Shown: positions 45,091 to 54,875, counted from the first letter of the stretch. The stretch: DNA of 64,000 nt from Muribaculaceae bacterium (GCA_022509085.1 JAFLTW010000005.1:83099-147098), one strand, 5' to 3'. Translations and numbers: made by a program. Notes: generated by a model from the sequence alone, not told the origin.

Positions 45091-45837
45091 TTACATGTTC
45101 ATACCGCCGTCTACCTGGATCACCTGACCCGTAACGTAGCCGGACATATCGCTGGCGAGGAAGGTGGCCACATCGGCTATATCCTCGGGAGTGCCGCCGC
45201 GACGGAGCGGAATCTTTGCAGCCCAGTCCTTGCGCACCTCCTCGGGGAGAGCGGCCGTCATGGCAGTCTCGATAAAGCCCGGAGCGATGGCGTTGGCGCG
45301 GATGCCGCGCGAGCCCACCTCCTGGGCCACACTCTTAGCCAAGGCAATCATACCGGCCTTGGAGGCGGCATAGTTGGCCTGACCGGCGTTGCCGTGAACG
45401 CCTACAACGCTGGCCATATTGATGATGGAGCCACCGCGCTGGCGCAGCATGATGGGGAGAACGGCATGGATATAGTTGAACGCCGACTTGAGGTTGATCT
45501 TCAGCACGAGGTCCCACTGCTGCTCCGTCATGCGCAGCATGAGGCCGTCTTTCGTGATGCCCGCATTGTTGACGAGCACGTCGATGCGGCCGAAGTCATC
45601 CTTAATCTGGTTAACGACCTTCTCCGTCTCCTCGAAATTGGAGGCATCGGAAGCGTAGGCGCGACACTTCACGCCGTAAGATTCAATTTCCTTCCTTGTC
45701 TGCTCGGCATTGTCGTCGATGACGAGATCGGTGAAAGCCACATCGGCTCCCTCCTTGGCGAAACGGACAGCAAGAGCCTTGCCGATTCCGCGAGCGGCAC
45801 CCGTAACGAGGGCCACTTTACCTTCAAGTAATTTCAT
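45091..45837 (-). CDS. fabG: 3-oxoacyl-[acyl-carrier-protein] reductase
   Basis: 248-residue SDR of fatty-acid elongation. The cofactor motif TGAARGIG is at 12-18, NNAG at 90-93, Ser143, and Tyr156-x3-Lys160 (YAASK); the C-terminus ends with a VDGG loop. Length and motifs are those of canonical FabG. It follows a KAS III-like gene, so the two may form a small fatty-acid module. Confidence 0.93.
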   Translation of the reverse strand: MKLLEGKVALVTGAARGIGKALAVRFAKEGADVAFTDLVIDDNAEQTRKEIESYGVKCRAYASDASNFEETEKVVNQIKDDFGRIDVLVNNAGITKDGLMLRMTEQQWDLVLKINLKSAFNYIHAVLPIMLRQRGGSIINMASVVGVHGNAGQANYAASKAGMIALAKSVAQEVGSRGIRANAIAPGFIETAMTAALPEEVRKDWAAKIPLRRGGTPEDIADVATFLASDMSGYVTGQVIQVDGGMNM

Positions 45838-45895
45838 GACTTATGTATAAGAGTTATCGTTGATTTCTTTATTGGTTTGAGGCTAAGCCGGAGCC

Positions 45896-46840
45896 TTAGG
45901 CCTCGAGGAGGAGAGCACCGCACGAATAGCCTCCGCCGAAGACCACCAGGGCAGCCTTCTCGCCCGGCTTGAAACTGTCGCGGTTTTGGGCGAACACCAG
46001 CGGCGCCGAAGCCGAGCCCGTATTGCCCAGCTCCTCGATGTTGTTGAGAAACTTCGAGAAATCCTGTTCCAGCTGATGGGCCACCTGCACCACGATGCGC
46101 TTGTTGGCCTGGTGGCAGATTATATGCTTAAGGTCGTCGATCTTCAGCCCCGCATTCTCCAGGGAGCGGTTGAGCGCATAAACCATATAGCGACAGGCAT
46201 GGATAAAGACATCGCGACCGTCGGGCATCGAGATGCCGTCTTCCTTGGGACGGAGCTTCACCCCGCCGGGACCCTTACCCACATCGCCCAGTCCGGCCGA
46301 GAAGATGTCGAGCACCTTGATGTCGGAGGGAGCCACACGCTCCTTGCTGACGAAATAAGCCACAGCCCCGTCCCCCCAGAGATGGCCCGACTTGGGGTCG
46401 GACTCATTGGAATAGTAGGTGTTATGCTCGCTGCAGATGATCAGCGCCTTAGTGGCCTTACCTGCATCGAAGAAAGCCTCAGCCACCTCCATACCGTTGA
46501 TAAACGAGCTGCATGCAGCCGAGAGATAGAAAGCCTTGGCGTCTTTGATGCCATAGCGACGCTGGGCCACATGGGCCACCGTGGCCACCGTATCGTAGAC
46601 GGAATAGGAAGCCGCGATAATGAGGTCGACATCCGTGACGGGATAAGGCAGCCGGGAGAGAGCGTCTTCCACGGCAGCGAGGCCCATGGAGTCGGCATTC
46701 TCGTCGGGAGCGGCCTTGGAGCGCGACCGGATTCCGGTGCGCTGTTCAATCCAGTCGGAGGTAAGACCGTTGACATCCTTAAAGTAATCATTGCCGACAC
46801 GGCCTTCGGGGACGTAGCTTCCTATAGCGTTTATGTACAT
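45896..46840 (-). CDS. 3-oxoacyl-ACP synthase III family protein
   Basis: 314-residue thiolase-fold condensing enzyme. The catalytic triad is present: Cys110 (SAACSSF), His243 (CHQANKR) and Asn273 (GNTGSAS). FabH starts fatty-acid synthesis by condensing acetyl-CoA with malonyl-ACP; this protein has the IGSYVPEGRVGNDYF start, which lacks the usual tight FabH motif, so it may be a FabH paralogue with another primer. Adjacent to a TetR regulator gene and fabG. Confidence 0.85.
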   Translation of the reverse strand: MYINAIGSYVPEGRVGNDYFKDVNGLTSDWIEQRTGIRSRSKAAPDENADSMGLAAVEDALSRLPYPVTDVDLIIAASYSVYDTVATVAHVAQRRYGIKDAKAFYLSAACSSFINGMEVAEAFFDAGKATKALIICSEHNTYYSNESDPKSGHLWGDGAVAYFVSKERVAPSDIKVLDIFSAGLGDVGKGPGGVKLRPKEDGISMPDGRDVFIHACRYMVYALNRSLENAGLKIDDLKHIICHQANKRIVVQVAHQLEQDFSKFLNNIEELGNTGSASAPLVFAQNRDSFKPGEKAALVVFGGGYSCGALLLEA

Positions 46841-46882
46841 CTGAGAGTGGGGTTAGTGGGTAGGGAAATGAGTGAGTGTGAT

Positions 46883-47464
46883 TCAGGATGAAATGCCCCG
46901 CAGGATCATGTCGGCGAGCGACTCCTTGATCTCTTCGGGGGTGATGCCCTCGTCGGCAAGGCTGTCGCGGATGAAAGGCACCACGAGACCCTGGACGGCG
47001 TGGATAATGATGATGGCCTGCTTACGGATATCGGCCACCACAAACTGGCCCTTAGCGACGCCCTCCTCCAGGATATCGCTGAGCAGGGCCACCTCCTTGG
47101 CGGCGATGAGGCGCTGCGCACGGCCCACCTTGCGGACATCGCGGAAGAAGCCGGCGCGGAGTGAGCCGTTGCGGCCCACGATATCCTTCATGGCATCGAA
47201 GCGAGCGGCCACGTATTCACGCAGCTTCTCCTCGGGCGAGAGGGGTTTGGAGAGGATGACACGCAGACGGGAGAGGATCTTCTCCGTCTCCGAGTCGATG
47301 ACGGCGTTGAAGATCTCCGTCTTGCTTTTGAAATAGGTATAGATAGTGCGACGACCTTTTGAAGAAGCGGACGCGATATCGTTCATGGTGGTGTTTTCCA
47401 CACCCTTACGGGCGAAGAGCTGGCGGGCCACCTCGATAAACTTTTCTCTTGTCTTGCTGACCAT
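46883..47464 (-). CDS. TetR-family transcriptional regulator
   Basis: 193-residue regulator. The N-terminal helix-turn-helix reads FIEVARQLFARKGVENTTMN followed by DIASASSKGRRTIYTYFKSK; the C-terminal two thirds are a helical ligand-binding domain. It is 42 bases upstream of the KAS III gene on the same strand and likely controls fatty-acid genes in response to an acyl ligand, as FabR-type regulators do; that is inference. Confidence 0.88.
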   Translation of the reverse strand: MVSKTREKFIEVARQLFARKGVENTTMNDIASASSKGRRTIYTYFKSKTEIFNAVIDSETEKILSRLRVILSKPLSPEEKLREYVAARFDAMKDIVGRNGSLRAGFFRDVRKVGRAQRLIAAKEVALLSDILEEGVAKGQFVVADIRKQAIIIIHAVQGLVVPFIRDSLADEGITPEEIKESLADMILRGISS

Positions 47465-47502
47465 CTTATAGGGAGATATTGCACAAGTACCTTAACAATG
47501 CG

Positions 47503-47534
47503 CAAAATTAGTCAAAAAAAACTAAAAAAGCAAT
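47503..47534 (-). promoter_or_regulatory. Promoter of the TetR-KAS III-fabG-ispD-recG run
   Basis: Minus strand TAATTTTG (47510-47503), with ATTG at 47534-47531 as a one-mismatch -33 element 20 bases away. It starts the minus-strand gene run that continues to the helicase at 40870. Confidence 0.6.
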
Positions 47535-47646
47535 TTTGGAGCTAAAAAAAATTTAAAGGGAGGATTGATATAAGATTAGGAATTAAGAGATTAAGAAGGC
47601 GTTAATAAAATTTAACAAAAAATTTCCTTCAAAGGAAGGCCTGAAA

Positions 47647-47678
47647 TTTGGTGGAATGAAGGAAAAGTTGTAATTTTG
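47647..47678 (+). promoter_or_regulatory. Promoter of tRNA-fMet
   Basis: TTTG (47647-47650), 20-base spacer, TAATTTTG (47671-47678), exact consensus, ten bases before the tRNA. Confidence 0.8.
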
Positions 47679-47688
47679 CAGTGCAAAT

Positions 47689-47760
<72 letters not shown>

Positions 47761-47765
47761 CAAAG

Positions 47766-47791
47766 AAGGCAGAGCGAAGGCTCTGCCTTTT
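47766..47791 (+). terminator. Terminator after tRNA-fMet
   Basis: AAGGCAGAGC (47766-47775), loop GAAG, GCTCTGCCTT (47780-47789), then TTG. Ten-base stem just after the tRNA. Confidence 0.8.
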
Positions 47792-47829
47792 GAATTTAGA
47801 AAAGCATTGGATAAAAAAGCCTCTACGGA

Positions 47830-48483
47830 ATGGAGATAGTATATGAAGACAACCACATAATCGTGGTAAACAAGAAAGCCGGCGAGATAGTGCAGGGAGA
47901 CAAGACGGGCGACAAGCCCATCGTGGAGATGCTCAAGGAATATCTCAAGGAGAAATACCACAAACCCGGCAACGTGTTTTGCGGGGTTGTGCACCGCATC
48001 GACCGCCCTGTAAGCGGTCTGGTGGTGTTCGCGCGAACCTCCAAGGCCCTCACGCGTCTCAACGAGATGCTCCGGAAGGGAGAGATACGGAAAACGTATC
48101 ATGCCCTGGTGGAGGGGCGCCCGAAGGAACCGGCAGCCACGCTTGAAAACTACCTCGTAAGCGACGGGCGAATCAACAAGACATTCATCTGCGACAGCGC
48201 CACGCCCGAGGCCAAACATGCCGTGCTGGAATACAGGAAGCTGGAGGAGCTGGAGAGGTATACCCTTCTGGAGATTGACCTGAAGACGGGGCGCAAGCAT
48301 CAGATCCGGGCGCAGCTGGCCGGGATGGGGCATCCCATCAAGGGAGACCTGAAATACGGGGCCAAGCGCAGCAACAAAGACGGCGGGATCTCGCTGACGG
48401 CAGCGCGGCTGGAGTTTACTCATCCGGTGAGCAAGGAGCCACTTTCCTTTTCGGTAGAGATAGCTAATGCGGGGCGCAGCTGA
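47830..48483 (+). CDS. RluA-family rRNA/tRNA pseudouridine synthase
   Basis: 217-residue catalytic domain without the N-terminal S4 domain. HRIDRPVSGLVVFA holds the catalytic aspartate, YHALVEG and the C-terminal GRKHQIRAQLAGMGHPIKGD are family motifs. The short, S4-free form resembles RluC/TruC-type members of Bacteroidota; the RNA target is not predictable. A bidirectional terminator separates it from the convergent ompA gene. Confidence 0.9.
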   Translation: MEIVYEDNHIIVVNKKAGEIVQGDKTGDKPIVEMLKEYLKEKYHKPGNVFCGVVHRIDRPVSGLVVFARTSKALTRLNEMLRKGEIRKTYHALVEGRPKEPAATLENYLVSDGRINKTFICDSATPEAKHAVLEYRKLEELERYTLLEIDLKTGRKHQIRAQLAGMGHPIKGDLKYGAKRSNKDGGISLTAARLEFTHPVSKEPLSFSVEIANAGRS

Positions 48484-48543
48484 GATAGGCGGGATTAGCT
48501 ATTATCGCTATTTTAGCTATTTTAGCTAGGATAGATAGGGAAT

Positions 48544-48573
48544 AAAAAAGCGCCTCGGATGAGGCGCTTTTTT
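48544..48573. terminator. Bidirectional intrinsic terminator
   Basis: AAAAAAGCGCCTC (48544-48556), loop GGAT, GAGGCGCTTTTTT (48561-48573): a 13-bp stem with A- and T-runs on either side, serving the pseudouridine synthase gene (+) and ompA (-). A short run of tagctattttagctatt repeats (48493-48525) lies just before it. Confidence 0.9.
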
Positions 48574-48595
48574 ATGGGTTGAAAATCCGGTAGGA

Positions 48596-49939
48596 TTATT
48601 CAGCGAGGCGGATTGTAACAGCGCGATCGAGCGGAGCGCTCTTAGCCTCAACGACACCAGCGTTGAATTCGCTGTATTCGGGAGTACCAACGAGGTTAGC
48701 GTTGTCGATGTTAACTACGAGCTGAGCCTCGGGAACACCACACTTGAGGAGGTAGTTCTTCACGCCGTTAACGCGACGCCAGCGAAGAGCCTCATTGTAG
48801 TCAGCAGAACCGGTCCAGTTGTCGGCCCAACCTACGAGCTGATATTTCTGGTCGGGGTGAGCGAGCATAACGTCAGCAACAGAGCTGAGGACTTTGCGTT
48901 CGCGAGCGCTGAGGTCGTACTGGTTGATGGGATAGTAGATAGTTACGAGCTGGTCGCAGTCGCCGGAAACAGTCTTAACTTCAGGCTTTTTGTTGCGGCA
49001 TGCTTCGAGTTCTGCTTCGAGAGCGCGATTCTTAGCCTCGAGGTTGCGAACTGCGTTTTCGAGAGCGGCAATCTGATCCCTGAGGGCAGTAACATCTGCG
49101 CAAACGGGAACAACGGGGCAGTTCCAAGTAGACTTGCCAAGGTTGAAAGTGAAGCCGAGGTAAGCAGTAGCGATGTGCTCTACCTTGCTATCTTCAGCGT
49201 AGTTGTGCTCGTCAAGAAGAGTGTACTGGAGGTCGATGAAGAAGTCAACCACCTTGCTGAGACGGAAGTTGTTCTGGAGACCGAGGTTAGCAAACAGGAT
49301 AGTGTTGTGGGCAGCGTGCCAGTGAGAATCGGGCCAGTAGGGAGTACCAGCGTTCATCAGTTCAGGACCACGTTCGTTGTAAGCCCAACGCCAGTAAGCA
49401 CCGGCACCACCGTGGAGGACAGCGTTGTAAACGCGGCCGGGACGGTAGCCACACCACCAGTTGGTGAGGTTGATCATAACGTCGAATTCAGGACCGAGAC
49501 CCATCCACTTCTGAGCATAGAAGCCAGTCTTGGTAACGTCACCTTTCTTGAGGGGGTGATCAACGTTGAGTTTGCGGAAAGGACCATCGAGAGTAGTAGC
49601 GCCCTTAGTCATTACATAGTTGGCACCGAAGCGGAAACCGAAAGTCGGAGTCACCCACTTGCCAATGTAGAAAGCGCCAGCGCCGTCGATACGATCCTTG
49701 ATGTCGGCCTGGATGTCATGCTTGCCAAAGAGCATGTCGGCACCACCTTCGAGAGTGATGAACCAGTTGTCTTTGTTCTTGTTGATCAGGCGACCCTGAG
49801 TGCAGTCGGCAACCCACTGGTCGATCTGGCCATACTGATTAACAGCTTCGTAAACCTCAACAACCTCTACAGACTCAGTCTGAGCGAAGGCAGTAGATGC
49901 GAGAAGCGCCAATCCACCGAGTAAAACACTTTTCTTCAT
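48596..49939 (-). CDS. OmpA-family outer-membrane protein
   Basis: 447 residues. Signal peptide MKKSVLLGGLALLASTAFAQ (cleavage after AFA likely), an N-terminal beta-barrel domain (about 50-280) rich in aromatic strands, a short coiled coil (DQIAALENAVRNLEAKNRAL, about 290-315), and a C-terminal OmpA peptidoglycan-binding domain (about 330-447) containing YPINQYDLS, VGWADNWTGS and RRVNGVKNYLLKCGV. It is one of the major porin-like proteins typical of Bacteroidales, linking outer membrane and cell wall. A promoter precedes it. Confidence 0.93.
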   Translation of the reverse strand: MKKSVLLGGLALLASTAFAQTESVEVVEVYEAVNQYGQIDQWVADCTQGRLINKNKDNWFITLEGGADMLFGKHDIQADIKDRIDGAGAFYIGKWVTPTFGFRFGANYVMTKGATTLDGPFRKLNVDHPLKKGDVTKTGFYAQKWMGLGPEFDVMINLTNWWCGYRPGRVYNAVLHGGAGAYWRWAYNERGPELMNAGTPYWPDSHWHAAHNTILFANLGLQNNFRLSKVVDFFIDLQYTLLDEHNYAEDSKVEHIATAYLGFTFNLGKSTWNCPVVPVCADVTALRDQIAALENAVRNLEAKNRALEAELEACRNKKPEVKTVSGDCDQLVTIYYPINQYDLSARERKVLSSVADVMLAHPDQKYQLVGWADNWTGSADYNEALRWRRVNGVKNYLLKCGVPEAQLVVNIDNANLVGTPEYSEFNAGVVEAKSAPLDRAVTIRLAE

Positions 49940-49990
49940 AGAATAATGGTTTTATTAAAGAAATAATTAGTTTTTAGTCTTAACAGAGTG

Positions 49991-50023
49991 CAAAGTTAAT
50001 ACTTTTTTTAATATTTTAACAAC
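49991..50023 (-). promoter_or_regulatory. Promoter of the ompA-family gene
   Basis: Minus strand TAACTTTG (49998-49991), with GTTG (50023-50020) as a one-mismatch -33 element 21 bases away; it lies immediately after the transketolase stop. Confidence 0.65.
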
Positions 50024-50024
50024 T

Positions 50025-52034
50025 TTAACACAAAAATAGTTGAATTTTACGTAAAATTTCCTCGTTTTCGAACCCAAATTCATGTTCAAGCACCTTATAA
50101 GGGGCACTTGCGCCGAAATGATCGAGGCCAACCACCTCGCAATCGCGGCTCATGACGGGGCGTAAAACGGAGGGAAGACCCGAGGTGAGACCGAAGGACT
50201 TCACATCGTCGGGAATGAGGGAGCGCAGGTAGTCGTAGCCCTGGTCGAGCAACAGACCGATGGAGGGCACGGAGACCACGCGAGCGCGGACACCCTTGGC
50301 TGCGAGCGCCTCGGCACACCAGAGGAGGTTGCCGACATCGCTGCCGTTGCCCACGAGCACTACATCAGGTTTCTCACCGGCCTTTCCGTAGGCAATATAG
50401 CCGCCGCGTTTCACACCGGCCACCACCTCGTCGCGCGAGAGCGTATCGACATCGCGGAGGTCCTGACGCGAGAGGATGAAGACCGAGGGACGGTCGGCAG
50501 TGGCCATGGCCACCTCATAAGCACCCAGAGTCTCGTTGGCGTCAGCCGGGCGGAACACCACGGCCGAACGTTTGCCGGAGAGGTTGCGCAGCTCCTCCAT
50601 AAGTCGGATCTGTGCCTCATGCTCCACGGGCTGATGTGTGGGGCCGTCCTCCCCTACCCTGAAAGAATCGTGGGTAAAGATAAACTTCACCGGAAGCTCC
50701 ATGAGGGCCGACATACGGAGAGCGGGCTTGACATAGTCGGAGAAGACGAAGAACGTGCCGCAGGCAGCGATGAGACCGCCATGAAGAGCGATACCGTTCA
50801 TCAGGGCAGCCATCGTAAGCTCGGCCACGCCTGCCTGTAGGAAACCGCCTGTAAAGTCGGAAGCCGTAAGGGCCTTGGTATACTTCAGGAAACCGTCGGT
50901 CTTGTCGGAATTGGCAAGGTCGGCGCTCGAGACTATCATGTTAGGCACATTCCGGGCCAGGAAGCCAAGGATAGCGGCTGAGGCGTTGCGGGTGGCCATA
51001 CCGGGCTTGAACTCCACCTTGCTCCAGTCGAGCTCGGGCAGGGAAGCGTTGAAATATTCGCCAAGAATGTCGCGCTTCTCAGGATTGGCGAGAGCCCATT
51101 GCACATACTCCTTCTTGCGGGCCTCCACAATCTGGGCCAGCTCCACCTTGCGGCGCGCATATTCCTCCTTCACTTCTGCGGCAATCTGCCAGGGATTCTC
51201 GGGGTCGCCGCCGAGAGCCCTGATGGTTGCCTCGATGTCGGCACCGGCCTTGGAGAGCGGCTGACCGTGAGTGGAGACGGCGCCCTCGAGCGACGAACCG
51301 TCGGCCTTAACCACCTTGCGGGCCATCACCGTATGGCCGATGATGAGCGTGGGGCGCTCCTTCTCGGCGTTTGCCTTGGTGAGGGCGTCGACAATCTGCG
51401 CCTCGTCGGAGCCGTCGATCTCAAGCACATTCCAGCCCCAGGAGCGATACTTGGCGGCCGTGTCTTCGCGCGTCACCTCGCTCACCTTCGTGGAGAGCTG
51501 CACGTCGTTGGCGTCATAGAACATAATAAGGTTATGCAGCCCGAGGTTGCCGGCAATGCGTCCGGCGCCCTGGGAGATCTCCTCCTGCACACCGCCATCG
51601 GAGATATACGCATAGGTCTTATGTGCCACCACCTCACCGAAGCGGGCGGCAAGGATGCGCTCGGCAATAGCGCAACCCACGGCCATGGCGTGGCCCTGAC
51701 CGAGGGGACCGCTGGAGTTTTCCACACCGCGGCGCACGTCGAGCTCCGGATGGCCCGGAACAGGACTGCCGAACTGGCGGAACTGACGCAGCTCATCGAC
51801 CGTATACTTACCCGTAAGGGCAAGCACGGCGTAGAGCATGGTAGACATATGGCCGGGGTCGAGGAAGAAGCGGTCGCGGCCCATCCATTCGGGGTCGGCG
51901 GGGTCGTAGACAAGGAAACGGCTGAAGAGCACGTTGACGAAATCCGCGCCTCCCATGGCGCCACCGGGGTGACCTGACTTGGCCTGCTCGACCATAGCGG
52001 CAACGAGCATCCTTATGTTATCTGCACCTGTCAT
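50025..52034 (-). CDS. tkt: Transketolase
   Basis: 669-residue TPP enzyme of the non-oxidative pentose-phosphate pathway, transferring two-carbon units between sugar phosphates. SGHPGGAMGGAD near the N-terminus, GPLGQGHAMAVG, YISDGGVQEEISQ (the TPP/Mg site) and the pyrimidine domain with THDSFRVGEDGPTHQPVEH are present. Full length. It is the last gene of the minus-strand unit DUF4494-yggS-MFS-tkt. Confidence 0.96.
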   Translation of the reverse strand: MTGADNIRMLVAAMVEQAKSGHPGGAMGGADFVNVLFSRFLVYDPADPEWMGRDRFFLDPGHMSTMLYAVLALTGKYTVDELRQFRQFGSPVPGHPELDVRRGVENSSGPLGQGHAMAVGCAIAERILAARFGEVVAHKTYAYISDGGVQEEISQGAGRIAGNLGLHNLIMFYDANDVQLSTKVSEVTREDTAAKYRSWGWNVLEIDGSDEAQIVDALTKANAEKERPTLIIGHTVMARKVVKADGSSLEGAVSTHGQPLSKAGADIEATIRALGGDPENPWQIAAEVKEEYARRKVELAQIVEARKKEYVQWALANPEKRDILGEYFNASLPELDWSKVEFKPGMATRNASAAILGFLARNVPNMIVSSADLANSDKTDGFLKYTKALTASDFTGGFLQAGVAELTMAALMNGIALHGGLIAACGTFFVFSDYVKPALRMSALMELPVKFIFTHDSFRVGEDGPTHQPVEHEAQIRLMEELRNLSGKRSAVVFRPADANETLGAYEVAMATADRPSVFILSRQDLRDVDTLSRDEVVAGVKRGGYIAYGKAGEKPDVVLVGNGSDVGNLLWCAEALAAKGVRARVVSVPSIGLLLDQGYDYLRSLIPDDVKSFGLTSGLPSVLRPVMSRDCEVVGLDHFGASAPYKVLEHEFGFENEEILRKIQLFLC

Positions 52035-52099
52035 TTTTCTTTTACTTGAGTTTAGGTTAGGTTTGCGAGAATATTTATAGCTGTATATAAAGATGAGGG

Positions 52100-53734
52100 T
52101 TAATCCACGAGAGTAATCTCGTCTTCAACGAGTTTGGCCTGCTCATCATCCTCCACATCTACGGGGATATCCGTATTGACGTTGGCGCAGCCCCAGATGG
52201 CATAGAAGAAGATATAGCCTACGGCGCCCATGATGAGGAAGTAGCTGTACATATAGCCCACATGGTTTACGAGCAGCTGCTGGAGCAGGGGGATGACACC
52301 GCCGCCCACCACCATCATCATGAAGATGCCGGAAGCCTGGGCGGTATATTTTCCGAGACCTTCTACCGCAAGGTTGAAGATGCCGCCCCACATCACGCTC
52401 GTGCAGAGGCCGCAGAGGATAAGGAAGAGGGCGGAATAGGGAATGCCCGGCCGGTTCTGGAGAGCGGCCAGAATCTCATAGGGCTGCTTTTCGCTCTTGG
52501 CCACCACCTCCTTATTAATAACACCGTTGTCGGTGGTGACAGGCACCACCTCCGTATAGCCCACGAGTTTCTCGGATGTGGGGGAAGCGATGAAATCGGT
52601 GATTTCATTGGCGGGCATTCCGGCTTCCTGGAGAGTTGACGTCGTGGCCTTCACGGGGTCATAAACTATAGCGGGCAAACCGATCTTGGACTCCCTGGAG
52701 CTGAAGATCGCCAGACCGATGAGGCATATGCAGACGGCGGAGACAGATACGAGCTGCGTTTTGGTGGAAACCTTGCCGGAGATGATGCCGGAGGTGAAAC
52801 GGCCCACGAGCATCAGAAGCCAGTAGATGGCCACCACCGCACCGGCTATGGCCGAGGCGTCGCCGAGCACGCCGGCACCGTTGGCCTTCTGGTCGGCCAG
52901 GTAGAAGTTGAGAGTGCCGGGGATGCCGATCTCGACACCCACATAGAAGAATATGGCGATGACACCGAGCACGGTGTGGCGGAAATTCCAGGGGCTGTGG
53001 GTAAACTTAACCTTCTTGCCGGAGCCCAGAGAGGGTTCGGGGATTTTGACGAAGCTGATCACGATGAAGGAGGCCACGAAGATGCCGATGGCAATCCAGA
53101 GGAGCGGTGCCACGTTGCCCATGGTGGTCTTGCGCGAGAGCTGACCGATGAGAGCGCCCACGAAGAACGGCGTGAGTGTGGCGGAAAGGGAGTTGAGCGC
53201 GCCACCCGTCTGGATGAGCTGGTTGCCCTTGTTGCCGCCGCCGCCAAGGAGGTTGAGCATGGGGTTGACCACCGTGTTGAGCATACATACGCAGAAACCT
53301 GCGATGAACGCACCGAGAAGGTAGATTATGAAGTTGAGGGTCACGTGCATTGTGCGGGTAACGGGGTACTCGGTACCGTTGATGTTTTCCATCACCGTGA
53401 CCGTGGAGGAGGCGATATGGATCTCACCGCCAAACCAGCTGGAGACGAGCTGCACGGCGAGACCCACGGCACCGATGGCCATGGCCCATAGAGCCGTCTT
53501 CTTGTATCCGATCTTGGTGAGGAGTTTACCGGCGGGGATACCCATAAAGAGGTAGGCCAGGAAGTTCATCATGTTACCGAGCATACCGAGGAAGCTGTTG
53601 CCCTCAAACTGGTAACCCCAAATCGTGCCGATAGGAGCTGCGAGATTGGTAACGAAAGAGATCATGGCAAAAAGGAAGAACATCGCGATGATAGCGATGG
53701 TTTTGCCAGAATTACTGCTGTTGTTGTTGTTCAT
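52100..53734 (-). CDS. MFS sugar transporter (FHS/GluP-like)
   Basis: 544-residue inner-membrane transporter with about 12 hydrophobic segments and two longer loops (about residues 100-130 and 340-410). The sequences NFLAYLFMGIPAGKLLTKIG and QTGGALNSLSATLTPFFVGA resemble the fucose/glucose-galactose:H+ symporter group. Placed between yggS and transketolase, it probably imports a sugar feeding central carbon metabolism; the substrate is not certain. Confidence 0.82.
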   Translation of the reverse strand: MNNNNSSNSGKTIAIIAMFFLFAMISFVTNLAAPIGTIWGYQFEGNSFLGMLGNMMNFLAYLFMGIPAGKLLTKIGYKKTALWAMAIGAVGLAVQLVSSWFGGEIHIASSTVTVMENINGTEYPVTRTMHVTLNFIIYLLGAFIAGFCVCMLNTVVNPMLNLLGGGGNKGNQLIQTGGALNSLSATLTPFFVGALIGQLSRKTTMGNVAPLLWIAIGIFVASFIVISFVKIPEPSLGSGKKVKFTHSPWNFRHTVLGVIAIFFYVGVEIGIPGTLNFYLADQKANGAGVLGDASAIAGAVVAIYWLLMLVGRFTSGIISGKVSTKTQLVSVSAVCICLIGLAIFSSRESKIGLPAIVYDPVKATTSTLQEAGMPANEITDFIASPTSEKLVGYTEVVPVTTDNGVINKEVVAKSEKQPYEILAALQNRPGIPYSALFLILCGLCTSVMWGGIFNLAVEGLGKYTAQASGIFMMMVVGGGVIPLLQQLLVNHVGYMYSYFLIMGAVGYIFFYAIWGCANVNTDIPVDVEDDEQAKLVEDEITLVD

Positions 53735-53760
53735 AATCAGGTTGTTTTAGAATAATCGGA

Positions 53761-54432
53761 TTAGCGTGGGCCGAAGATGGCTGAGCCGACACGGATCATT
53801 GTGGCTCCCTCCTCAACGGCTATGGGCCAGTCGCCCGTCATGCCCATCGAGAGGGTCTCGAAGCCGCGGAGGTCGGGAGCAATCTCCCTCATCTCGCGGA
53901 AGAGCGATGCCACGGCGGCAAAGTCACCGCGCACCATATCGACGTCGTCGGTATTGGTGGCCATTGCCATCAGGCCGGAAATGTGGGTATTGGTAAGCGA
54001 TTCAAAGCCGCGCGAGCGGAAGAAATCGCGCAATTCATCGGGCGAGAAGCCAAACTTGGTTTCCTCAGCGGCCACATGCACCTGAAGGAGCACCCTGGTG
54101 ATGCAGCCTTTCCTGGCGGACTCCTCATCGATGATCTTGAGCAGGCGCCCGGAGTCGACACTCTCTATCAGGGCACATTTGCCGATGAGAGGGCGCACTT
54201 TATTGGTCTGCAGATGGCCGATGAAATGCCAGGAAATGTCGGCGGGGAGGAGCGGGATTTTCTCGAGCAGCTCCTGCACGCGGCTCTCGCCGAAGATGCG
54301 CTGGCCGGCGTCGTAGGCCTCGCGTATCTGCTCCACGGGGTGGAACTTGGACACGGCCACCAGCTCTATGCCCTCGGGAACGAGCGAGAAGAGGCGCTGC
54401 AGACGTTCGGAAATTCCGATGGATTCAGGCAT
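53761..54432 (-). CDS. yggS: YggS-family pyridoxal-phosphate homeostasis protein
   Basis: 223-residue PLP-binding TIM-barrel protein that buffers free PLP; no catalytic activity is known for the family. Lys29 in VAVSKFHP binds PLP; FGESRVQELLEK, WHFIGHLQTNK and the C-terminal LSMGMTGDWPIAVEEGATMI are diagnostic. The ATG at 54432 overlaps the stop codon of the DUF4494 gene (TGATG), preferred over a GTG one codon upstream. Confidence 0.94.
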   Translation of the reverse strand: MPESIGISERLQRLFSLVPEGIELVAVSKFHPVEQIREAYDAGQRIFGESRVQELLEKIPLLPADISWHFIGHLQTNKVRPLIGKCALIESVDSGRLLKIIDEESARKGCITRVLLQVHVAAEETKFGFSPDELRDFFRSRGFESLTNTHISGLMAMATNTDDVDMVRGDFAAVASLFREMREIAPDLRGFETLSMGMTGDWPIAVEEGATMIRVGSAIFGPR

Positions 54433-54875
54433 CACTCAGCTTTTTTGTCTAACTTAAGGGGAAAGACATCCATCAGGAGGGTCTCGGTGATGGAGACGAT
54501 GTCATAGTCTGACATCGTGCCCTGCATCCCCTTCTTGAAATTGGCGAGCGCACCGTCGAAATCGGAGGCCTGCACCAGGATGAAGCTTGCCGACTTCTTC
54601 TCGACGCCCGACTTCTCGTCGATGGAGATGAAGTTTACCTTCGTCATATAGAAACGGTCGCCCGTCTCATCGAAGAAAATCTCGGAAACCTTCGTCTTCT
54701 TCACGGCCGAGATGGTGAAGTCGCCCGAAATGAAGGGCGTCACCTCCTCGATGATGCGGCTTTCAGCCTCCGTGAACGTGAGCGCGTCGACAAGATAGGG
54801 TTCGTTGACCTTCTTTACGGCGCCTTTCTCCGTCATTTTATCGTATCTTACCTTGCATTCAAACCAGAGTGCCAT
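54432..54875 (-). CDS. DUF4494 family protein
   Basis: 147-residue soluble protein of the Bacteroidota-specific DUF4494 family, starting MALWFECKVRYDKMTEKG and including YLVDALTFTEAESRIIEE and a C-terminal SITETLLMDVFP. No function is known to me. It is the first gene of the operon with yggS, the transporter and tkt, behind an exact promoter. Confidence 0.88.
   Translation of the reverse strand: MALWFECKVRYDKMTEKGAVKKVNEPYLVDALTFTEAESRIIEEVTPFISGDFTISAVKKTKVSEIFFDETGDRFYMTKVNFISIDEKSGVEKKSASFILVQASDFDGALANFKKGMQGTMSDYDIVSITETLLMDVFPLKLDKKAE

Noticed and set aside
48857..49924. 355-codon plus-strand frame opposite the ompA-family gene
   Set aside because: Shadow frame; Val/Glu/Ser-rich and no domain, while the minus-strand gene has a signal peptide and an OmpA domain.
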